From contig NZ_CP014136.1 in the NCBI RefSeq assembly GCF_002291425.1, forward strand, positions 806,001 through 870,000: a stretch of 64,000 nt of DNA, in the 5' to 3' direction. Shown here piece by piece: positions 47,790 through 54,730 of this stretch. Origin of the DNA: Gibbsiella quercinecans (GTDB lineage Bacteria > Pseudomonadota > Gammaproteobacteria > Enterobacterales > Enterobacteriaceae). Every line of letters starts with the position of its first letter. Positions within the stretch are counted from its first letter, which is position 1. Under the pieces are notes generated by a model that saw only the letters and a list, made by a program, of their open reading frames with translations, did not search any database and was not told where the DNA came from. The position numbers were made by a program, and so were the translations under genes.

Positions 47790-47802
47790 GTTGCCATCGC
47801 GT

Positions 47803-47879
47803 CGGCATGTAGCGCAGCCTGGTAGCGCACCGTCATGGGGTGTCGGGGGTCGGAGGTTCGAATCCTCTCATGCCGACCA
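47803..47879 (+). tRNA. proL: tRNA-Pro (anticodon GGG)
   Basis: A 77-nt tRNA beginning CGGCATGTAGCGCAGCCTGG and ending with encoded CCA. The acceptor stem CGGCATG pairs with CATGCCG, the anticodon loop contains GGG, and GTTCGAATC is the T loop. It is almost identical to E. coli proL and in the same place after yejM. Foreign-looking DNA begins directly after it. Confidence 0.97.
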
Positions 47880-47896
47880 AACATTCCAAATATATC

Positions 47897-47930
47897 AAGG
47901 GGTTAATCGAAAGGTTAGCCCCTTTGCTTT
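47897..47930 (+). terminator. tRNA-Pro terminator
   Basis: AAGGGGTTAA-TCGAAAGG-TTAGCCCCTT, a 10-bp stem with one G-U pair, followed by TGCTTT. Confidence 0.75.
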
Positions 47931-47949
47931 ATGTACAACACTGCACAAA

Positions 47950-48201
47950 TACGTTCTTCGGCTATCCGCCCGATATCCGCAAGGCTATCTACACCACGAA
48001 TGCCATTAAGTCGCTGAACAGCGTTATCCGCACAGCCATCAAAAAGCGCAACGTGTTCCCGACAGACGACTCAGTGCGAAAAGTCATTTATCTGGCGATT
48101 AAGGACGCTTCAAAAAATAGAGTATGCCGATCCAGAACTGGCGGCTGGCGATGAGCCGTTTTATTATCGAGTTCGGTGAGCGCTTGAACGATCACGTTTA
48201 A
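47950..48201 (+). pseudogene. C-terminal remnant of an IS256-family transposase
   Basis: The first frame reads FFGYPPDIRKAIYTTNAIKS and on through FPTDDSVRKVIYLAIKDAS, the C-terminal part of IS256-type (mutator) transposases. After the A-run near 48113-48118 one base is missing, and the expected Trp codon is now TAG. The homology resumes in another frame as MPIQNWRLAMSRFIIEFGER and ends in a stop at 48199-48201. The N-terminal three quarters, including the catalytic residues before this part, are absent. GTGACACAGAATT, an apparent IS end, follows at 48212. Confidence 0.88.
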
Positions 48202-48347
48202 TACGCTGGCAGTGACACAGAATTACGGACAGGCTCCTATTACTTTTTCAAAACAGCGGCTACAGAAATATTTCCGCCACAATCACCCCTCATAATTCCA
48301 AGCTTTAATAAATAACGAATGACAAACCATATTTATCGAGGCTTATT
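48202..48347. other. IS end remnant and promoter region of the phosphatase-autotransporter gene
   Basis: Contains GTGACACAGAATT at 48212-48224, repeated at 50405-50417 beyond the next gene. The part nearest the gene is AT-rich and should hold its promoter; GAGG at 48338-48341 is its ribosome site. Confidence 0.5.
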
Positions 48348-50267
48348 TTGATTCGCTATATTCCTGTTACTGTCTCTCTGGTCGCCACTGCCGTCTCGAG
48401 CGTCTTATACGCTGCGCCAATAGATACACCCACGCTCGCCACGATGGATAATTTTCGCGATATCGCTGGCACCTCGTCGATTTATACCACCAGCCACGAC
48501 GGCACCATGCGTACCGGCGTCTTTTATCGTTCTAATGCTCTGACATTATCCGCCGCGGATCAGGCAACACTCAGCACGCTCGGTATCAGCGATGTTTATG
48601 ATTTACGCACCGCCAGCGAAATCGCCAGCAGCCCGGACGTGCTGCCGGACGGAGCGACGTATACGAATATTGATATCATAGGCAACGCGGTTTCGGGCAG
48701 TAACATTACTTCAATTACCTTCAGCAGCGCCGCTGAAGCAAAAGCGTTGATGCAGCAGACCAACGTCTCTTTTGTCAGCGATGCTGGGATGCGCGCGCAG
48801 TTCACCACGCTGTTTAACGATCTGGCCAGCGCTGACGGTGCAGCACTATTCCACTGTACCGCGGGCAAGGACCGCACCGGCTGGACCGCCGCCATGCTGC
48901 TAAGCATTGCCGGTGTCGACGAGGCAACCATGATGGAAAACTACCTCGCCACCAACGATTACACCCGTCAGCGTATTGGAGCGACCCTGGCGATGATGCC
49001 ACCGGCCATGGCCGCGATTTACGAGCCACTGCTGGGCGTCGATGCCAGCTATCTGCAGGCCGGACTGGATGAAATTACCCGCCAGTATGGTTCGGTTGAT
49101 AACTATCTAAAGCAAGGTCTGGGGCTGTCGCAGGAAACGATCTACGTCCTGCGCGGCAAAATGGTGCAGTACAGCCAGCTTCCGGGGCAAAGCGAGCTGC
49201 TGGGGAATGCGGCACAGGGCGCGGTACTGCTTAACGCTCTGCAAAACAGCGAGCTATCGGGTCGTTACACCGACTATAACTATTATCTACAATCGGCGAT
49301 TGATGCCGGAACCCTGGGCGGGGTTGAGTCTCAGGTCGGCGGGCAGATCTACGCGGACGCCGCCAGCTATTTGCTGCGTAGCGGTTCACGATTAGACAGG
49401 GCGCTGACGCCGAATATCGATAGCCGCCAGATGCGGGACGGGGAAGGAAAACTGTGGCTGACCGGGCTTAGTGGCTATCTGGGCACCGATGGCTCTGCCC
49501 GCGCCGCCAGCAGCAATGAACATACTACCGGCACGTTGCTGGGCTATAACCTGCGGGTTAACTCGCAGTTTAGCGGCTACGGCACCCTGGGATATAGCTG
49601 GGGCTCACTGGCCAGCGCTAACGCCGATGCGGATGCCAATACCACTCTGCTGGGGATCGGCGGTCGCTATGCATTCGAGGATCTCAATCATGGCTTCTTT
49701 GCTGCCGCCGATCTTAACGCGGGCTGGATCGACTATAGCAGTACGCGACGGATGAATGGTGGGTTGGGTACTGCCATCGGCGATACCCATGGCCAGCTGG
49801 TTGGCGGCACACTGCGTCTCGGCTACGTGAGTCCACTCGACTTCGCCAGCATCGAGTATTCCGTCGGCACCCGATTGACCCATCTGCGAATGGACGCCTT
49901 TCACGAGAGCGGCAGCGAACTAGCGCTCGACGTCGATCGCGTCAGTGAAAATAACGCCAGCGGCGTTGCCAATATTAGCCTCGCATTTCATCCGCAAAAC
50001 AGCGGAAGCTGGACCTTCACACCTGCGGTAAATATCGGCTATGAACATAGCTTCAGCGGCCCCTCGGTACATACCAGCGGGCAGGTTTATCAATACGAGA
50101 TCGGGCAGAATTCCTCCTTCAATAGCCGCCATATGGTCAACGCCGGAGCCAGTATGAGCATGACGCGTGGCGCGCTGAGCCTGAACCTTGGTGGACAAGC
50201 TGAAGTCGCAAGCAGTGGCGACAGCCACGGATACAGCGGTAATTTGAGCGTGGCTTACGCCTTTTAA
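48348..50267 (+). CDS. Autotransporter with a tyrosine-phosphatase passenger domain
   Basis: This encodes 639 residues. Residues 1-22 form a signal peptide (cleavage near LYA-AP). Residues about 30-275 are a Y_phosphatase3-type domain: DNFRDIAG, RTGVFYRSNAL, VYDLRTASEI, the P-loop HCTAGKDRTG with nucleophile C170 and R176, MMENYLATNDY and YGSVDNYL. After a linker, residues about 365-639 form an autotransporter beta-barrel ending SVAYAF. C170 is the only cysteine in the protein. The start is TTG, with GAGG six bases upstream; no better start is near. The passenger is therefore exported and probably displayed on or released from the surface. It lies in an island after proL; E. coli has an unrelated autotransporter gene, yejO, at that place. 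Confidence 0.85.
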   Translation: MIRYIPVTVSLVATAVSSVLYAAPIDTPTLATMDNFRDIAGTSSIYTTSHDGTMRTGVFYRSNALTLSAADQATLSTLGISDVYDLRTASEIASSPDVLPDGATYTNIDIIGNAVSGSNITSITFSSAAEAKALMQQTNVSFVSDAGMRAQFTTLFNDLASADGAALFHCTAGKDRTGWTAAMLLSIAGVDEATMMENYLATNDYTRQRIGATLAMMPPAMAAIYEPLLGVDASYLQAGLDEITRQYGSVDNYLKQGLGLSQETIYVLRGKMVQYSQLPGQSELLGNAAQGAVLLNALQNSELSGRYTDYNYYLQSAIDAGTLGGVESQVGGQIYADAASYLLRSGSRLDRALTPNIDSRQMRDGEGKLWLTGLSGYLGTDGSARAASSNEHTTGTLLGYNLRVNSQFSGYGTLGYSWGSLASANADADANTTLLGIGGRYAFEDLNHGFFAAADLNAGWIDYSSTRRMNGGLGTAIGDTHGQLVGGTLRLGYVSPLDFASIEYSVGTRLTHLRMDAFHESGSELALDVDRVSENNASGVANISLAFHPQNSGSWTFTPAVNIGYEHSFSGPSVHTSGQVYQYEIGQNSSFNSRHMVNAGASMSMTRGALSLNLGGQAEVASSGDSHGYSGNLSVAYAF

Positions 50268-50538
50268 AAAACTGATCTTACCTAGCAATAGAGGACACGC
50301 GCCTAAGTGAATAAACGCTCAGCCAGAGGAGACTCACATGACAACATGAATTTATGCCCGCAATGCCGGGCAAAGTAACCTGATGATGCTGTGGTCTTTT
50401 TAACGTGACACAGAATTCTGAACGCGCTCGAAAAAGTGGATAAAGCCCTAATGATGGTCTTACCGTAGATTTTCGTTCCATTAGGCCTCAAACCCCATCA
50501 CCAGATCTTGCGCTTCTTGAGACGTTGCAAAACCGGCA
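50268..50538. other. Scar region between the autotransporter and exporter genes
   Basis: 271 bp with no supported gene. GTGACACAGAATT recurs at 50405-50417. On the - strand a 23-codon open tail (QTPLDDAGFATSQEAQDLVM, then GFEA and stop) runs in a different frame from the exporter's end and looks like the remnant of another gene. CCTAATG...CATTAGG arms form a hairpin around 50445-50490. Confidence 0.45.
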
Positions 50539-52293
50539 TCATCCAGCGGCGTCTGATAAATTTTTGTGCAGAATAGATTGAATATAAATATTTCTGTTGG
50601 CTAGCGATGCCAAATCGCCTCGGTCTACAATACCGTCTTGATCTAAAACGATAATTTCATCGGAGTAATCAAACGTTGAGCGCCTATGACTGATATTGAT
50701 AACGATGGAAAGTGGGTAGGCCGCTTTGATGTTTTTCAGTACTTCTCTTTCATTCACCATATCAAGCGAAGAAGTGACTTCATCGAGAATGATGACCTGA
50801 GGCTGACGCAAAAACAGTCTGGCCAACGACAGGCGTTGACGCTGCCCGCCAGAGAGGGTCATACCATTATCTCCGATTTTTATATCTAACAATGCAGCAG
50901 GATCGTTGCAGGGGATATCGTTCAGTTGAGCAAGTTTCAATGCTGCAAGTAGTTTTTCATCAGATGCACTCGGGCAAGCTATTTGCAAATTAAAGCGCAG
51001 GGTGTCCATGAAAATGTAATCATTCTGCGAGACATGAAATATTATTTCCGCACGCTCTTCATCTGATAGTTCCCGTGTTTCTACATGGTTAAAATAGATG
51101 TTTCCCGAGTCAGGGGGCAACTCCCCAGCAATCAATTTCGCTAGCGTGCTTTTCCCCGCACCACTGGGGCCGGTTAAAGTATAGAAACCTGGATTCAATA
51201 GCACTATGTTCATATCACTGATTGCGTAAGTATCGTTTTTTTCATATGAAAACAGGATATCTGACAGTGTGATTGATATGTTTTCGCATGGGGTAACCTT
51301 CCTGGTGCAAAGTATTTTTCCTGTCGCCCCCCTCATCTCATTGATAAAATCATATAACGATGCAGTGGATTTTTGCATTGCTGTATACATAGAACCAATG
51401 TTTTCCAATGGTCCCGCAAGCAGCATAATATAAGAAGATATCATAACAAAATGTCCAAGCGTGATATCTTGGTTTATTACGCGATAAAGGGATAATAAAA
51501 AAGATGTACCGAAGAAAAATATGTTTAACACCGATTCAATAAGCAAGAATCTAAAATCGGCCTTGAGCAACCTCTCATGTTTCTCTTCAATAGAGTCCAG
51601 TAGTCTTTTATATCTTTCAAATAAAAAGCCATAAGTATTACAAACTCTGACTGCATCAAGGTTCTTAACGCTATCCGTGATAATACTGTATTTTTTTACT
51701 GAGGAAGAATAGAAATCGGAATAGAGGCTAACAATCTTTGGGTTTAACGTCTTCTTTGCATACAGATAAATAAAGAAATAAACAATGAATAGTAACGCGA
51801 CGATTAAATCACCTGATACTAAAATTATTGAAATACTGAAAAGCAATTGCAATAGCGGAGGCAGTAAGTTGTGCGAGATGTTTCTAAGCAAGGTCGTCAT
51901 CTCATCCACAGCCTGGTTTAAACGTTGCGTTATATCACCGGTATTTTCATTTTTGTTCATTTTATTTGAATTGAACAGACTTTTAAAATAACTGTCTGTT
52001 ATGCTGATGATAATCTTGTTCCGCAATGAGGTTATCAGGATAAAGTTTAATGCTGCAGAAAGCTTTCTCATACTCATCAGAGCAATGTAACTGATAGCAA
52101 GCATAATAACCGCTAAAGATAAACCGAATTCTTTTGTCTCAACCGTATTAACCAAATGAGACATAATCACTGGCTGCACTGAAAATAACAGGGTGGTTAC
52201 GATAGATATTGATATTATTGTAATAAACTGGCGCTTTGCTATATTGCTTGATGATTCTTTGAAAAATTTGCACAAAAACAAAAACTTTTCCAT
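50539..52293 (-). CDS. McjD-like ABC exporter (lasso peptide/microcin type)
   Basis: This 584-residue fused exporter has a six-helix membrane domain (to about 315) and an ATPase domain with Walker A GPSGAGKS (375-382), signature LSGGQ (480-484), Walker B VIILDE (500-505) and H536. Compared from memory with McjD, exporter and immunity protein of microcin J25 (580 residues), stretches agree strongly: TQRLNQA, GHFVMISSYIMLLAGPLENIG, QNDYIFMDTLRFNL and SLARLFLRQP. The gene is much more AT-rich than its neighbours, a sign of transfer. No McjB, McjC or McjA homologue is in the window. It could be an orphan immunity pump, a remnant of a cluster, or an exporter for a different peptide. AAAGG precedes its ATG. 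Confidence 0.85.
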   Translation of the reverse strand: MEKFLFLCKFFKESSSNIAKRQFITIISISIVTTLLFSVQPVIMSHLVNTVETKEFGLSLAVIMLAISYIALMSMRKLSAALNFILITSLRNKIIISITDSYFKSLFNSNKMNKNENTGDITQRLNQAVDEMTTLLRNISHNLLPPLLQLLFSISIILVSGDLIVALLFIVYFFIYLYAKKTLNPKIVSLYSDFYSSSVKKYSIITDSVKNLDAVRVCNTYGFLFERYKRLLDSIEEKHERLLKADFRFLLIESVLNIFFFGTSFLLSLYRVINQDITLGHFVMISSYIMLLAGPLENIGSMYTAMQKSTASLYDFINEMRGATGKILCTRKVTPCENISITLSDILFSYEKNDTYAISDMNIVLLNPGFYTLTGPSGAGKSTLAKLIAGELPPDSGNIYFNHVETRELSDEERAEIIFHVSQNDYIFMDTLRFNLQIACPSASDEKLLAALKLAQLNDIPCNDPAALLDIKIGDNGMTLSGGQRQRLSLARLFLRQPQVIILDEVTSSLDMVNEREVLKNIKAAYPLSIVINISHRRSTFDYSDEIIVLDQDGIVDRGDLASLANRNIYIQSILHKNLSDAAG

Positions 52294-52304
52294 GTTGTAA
52301 CCTT

Positions 52305-52397
52305 TTATTTATAGTATGGCGAAGTCCCGCCATCACAGTCAGCAACGTTAATTATATTTTTTCTAATGGGGTTAGCGCCGACCAACGCCCTATGCAT
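52305..52397 (-). CDS. 30-codon ORF just upstream of the McjD-like gene
   Basis: This ORF encodes MHRALVGANPIRKNIINVAD plus CDGGTSPYYK and stops 11 nt before the exporter ATG, so coupling is possible. It has no clear ribosome site. It does not look like McjA (no Gly-1 ring with Glu/Asp at position 8 or 9 after a Thr-2 leader). It may be a leader peptide, a decayed precursor, or chance. Confidence 0.25.
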   Translation of the reverse strand: MHRALVGANPIRKNIINVADCDGGTSPYYK

Positions 52398-52744
52398 AAG
52401 AGTAATTTATATTTTTTTCATTAATGCTTCATGTTTGTGAAAATTTAATTTTCGTCGATGAACTCACCCTATGTATCTCTGACACCTCACACACTTAAAT
52501 TATAGATTATCTTAGATATCAATTAATTAAGAACACCTGAGGAATGACACAACTGGAGCGGAACGCGAGCGATGATGCCGTTGCAGTTCGTATTATGTGG
52601 GCATATACCCCAAATAATTATCAAGGATGCACGGGCATCCTTGACTGGCCAGTGGGCGCAGCAAAAAAACCGGGAGAAACGGTGCAGATATAAAATCACC
52701 CGGCCAGCACGCCTAAAATACAGCGTCGGTTTCCCCTCCCCCAT
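52398..52744. other. Right border of the island, no gene
   Basis: The left 140 bp are AT-rich, like the exporter gene; GC rises after about 52550, marking the probable island edge. A hairpin at 52621-52644 ends the hyu operon. A 49-codon + strand frame from 52544 crosses that hairpin and is not called. Confidence 0.5.
52621..52644 (-). terminator. Hairpin terminator of the hyu operon
   Basis: TCAAGGATGC-ACGG-GCATCCTTGA, a perfect 10-bp stem about 100 bp past the hyuB stop, is followed on the - strand by TAATTATTT. Confidence 0.6.
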
Positions 52745-54730
52745 CTAACAACGATGTTGGACTAAAGCCGGGAAGCGCCGCCGCAACTCAGCAAACAGCG
52801 CCGCCATCTGTTCCGCCAACGGCAGATGGGCAAACTCACCGGCCTGCACGGCGGCAAACACCTGGTGCTTGAGGAAATGGCGCCAGCTGACCGGCGCCAC
52901 AGCCAGAAACTCGGTCAGTAATTGATAACGCGCGCGGCTCCACTGCGCTTCAAACGCCCGGCGTTCTGCGCCAACGTCAAAGTGCTCGCCTTCCACGCCG
53001 GGCATCGCCGCACGCAGCCGGGCGGTTTCCTGCGGATCGACTTCGCCCTGTGTGATCGCAACGCCGTAATCGCGCTGCGCCGCCTGCGGCGAGACAAAGC
53101 CGCAGCGCACATCGTTCAGTACCGCCGCCGGCCGGCGGTTTTTCGCCGCGCCATAGCCCCCGGCGCCGGGCCCACGGATACTGACGATATCCCCCGGGCT
53201 GCATTTGATCACGTCGGTATTGCCATGTTCCTGGATCTGCCCCTGCGCGGAACGGGTGTAAAAGCGGGAAGTCGCCCCTGCGCGCCCGCCTGCCGCCCCG
53301 GCCGAGGAGAAGCGGGAGCGGTTGCGGTTGCGCGCGGTAACAATGGTATTAGGGGAAAACACTTCAAACTCCATTTCGGTCGCCAGCCCGCCGCGATATT
53401 CCCCGGCGCCGGCGCTGTCGCACACCAGGCCATAGCGATGAAAACGCACCGGGACTTCCGCTTCGTTAATTTCTATCGGCGTATTCTTCAAAAATGCCGA
53501 CAGGCCGCCCGAGCCGTCTGGGCCATCGTGCTTCGGCGTGCCGCCGGCGCCACCGCCCACCGGGCCAAGCGAGGCAACCAACGCCTGGCCTGTGCCGTCG
53601 ACGGTACGGATGTTGATAATCGAATTGCCGCCGGGCGAGTTGGCCGGCAGCCGCTCAGGCATCGCCAGCGAAAACGCCCCCACAGTGGCAATTTGCGCGA
53701 GCGCGCAGGTCAGCGAGCGCATCCCCACCGCCGCTGGCGCCTCGCAGTTCATAATGGTGCCGGGCGGCAAAATGGCGCGCGTCGGGCGCAGGGTGCCGGC
53801 ATTCAGCAACAGCGAACGATCAAGCGTCGCCAGCACATACGTCACACCCACCAGCGCCAGCGGGTGGCGCTCGCGGCCGCCGGTCGGCATATTCAGGGAT
53901 GAGGCCAGTTGCGGATCGCTGCCGGTATAATCCAGCTCAAGCGCCTCGCCGCGTATCCGCAGCGTTACCGCAATGCGGCAAGGGTAGCCCCCTTCGCCAT
54001 CTTCATCGGCATAATCCGCATAAAAGTAATCGCCGTCAGGCATGGTGGCGATAATGCTGCGCGCCTGCCGCTCGGCATAATCCAGAATGCCCTCTACCCC
54101 GTGAAGAAAATCATCAATGCCAAAGCGGGCGATAATCTCGTGGATCTTGCGTTCGCCAATATTGACGGAGGCGATCTGGGCGTTGAAATCCCCCCAGTTC
54201 TGCGCGGGCGCACGCACGTTCAGGCGCATAATTCGCGCCACATCGTCATTCAATCGGCCGCCGGCGACGATTTTCAACGGCGGAATGCGAATGCCCTCCT
54301 GCACAATTTCGGTCAGCGAGCGCGACAGCGAAGCCGGCACCGCGCCGCCAACGTCGGTATTATGAATATGGCCGACCACGAAACAGGCAATCTGCCCCTG
54401 GTGAAACACCGGTTTCCAGATATGGATATCCGGCGTGTGGGTGGCGACATTGCCGGCATAGGAATCATTGGTAATGCAAATATCTCCTTCCTGATAATCA
54501 TCGATCAGCGCCAACACCGGGCCATAGTCGATGCCGCTGTACCAGGGCGCGCCAAAGCTGCGGGGCGAGGCAAAGGCCAGCCCGGCGCGGCTGACGATCT
54601 GGCAGGAAAAGTCTTCCGTCTCTTTCACAAAAGTGGAATGCGCCGTGCGCATCAGGGTAAAGGCCATGGCGTCGGCCGCCGCCGCGCAGTAGTTGGCCAA
54701 CACTTGCAGGTTACGCCCGTCAATCGCCAT
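52745..54730 (-). CDS. Hydantoinase B/oxoprolinase-family subunit (HyuB)
   Basis: This 661-residue protein of the HyuB/Hydantoinase_B family works with HyuA in ATP-dependent opening of hydantoin or 5-oxoproline rings. LMRTAHSTFVKETEDFSCQI, GHIHNTDVGGAVP and MPTGGRERHPLALVGVTYVL fit the family. Its ATG lies 11 nt inside hyuA, so the subunits are co-translated. The C-terminal part has GPGAGGYGAAKNR, also typical. The substrate could be N-methylhydantoin, a substituted hydantoin or oxoproline; nothing here decides. Confidence 0.88.
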   Translation of the reverse strand: MAIDGRNLQVLANYCAAAADAMAFTLMRTAHSTFVKETEDFSCQIVSRAGLAFASPRSFGAPWYSGIDYGPVLALIDDYQEGDICITNDSYAGNVATHTPDIHIWKPVFHQGQIACFVVGHIHNTDVGGAVPASLSRSLTEIVQEGIRIPPLKIVAGGRLNDDVARIMRLNVRAPAQNWGDFNAQIASVNIGERKIHEIIARFGIDDFLHGVEGILDYAERQARSIIATMPDGDYFYADYADEDGEGGYPCRIAVTLRIRGEALELDYTGSDPQLASSLNMPTGGRERHPLALVGVTYVLATLDRSLLLNAGTLRPTRAILPPGTIMNCEAPAAVGMRSLTCALAQIATVGAFSLAMPERLPANSPGGNSIINIRTVDGTGQALVASLGPVGGGAGGTPKHDGPDGSGGLSAFLKNTPIEINEAEVPVRFHRYGLVCDSAGAGEYRGGLATEMEFEVFSPNTIVTARNRNRSRFSSAGAAGGRAGATSRFYTRSAQGQIQEHGNTDVIKCSPGDIVSIRGPGAGGYGAAKNRRPAAVLNDVRCGFVSPQAAQRDYGVAITQGEVDPQETARLRAAMPGVEGEHFDVGAERRAFEAQWSRARYQLLTEFLAVAPVSWRHFLKHQVFAAVQAGEFAHLPLAEQMAALFAELRRRFPALVQHRC

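Noticed and set aside
52544..52693. 49-codon + strand ORF beginning MTQLERNASD near the McjD-like gene, considered as a lasso precursor
   Set aside because: It runs through the hyu terminator hairpin, its ribosome site is too close to the ATG, and it lacks a lasso core (no Gly/Cys-1 with Asp/Glu at 7-9).
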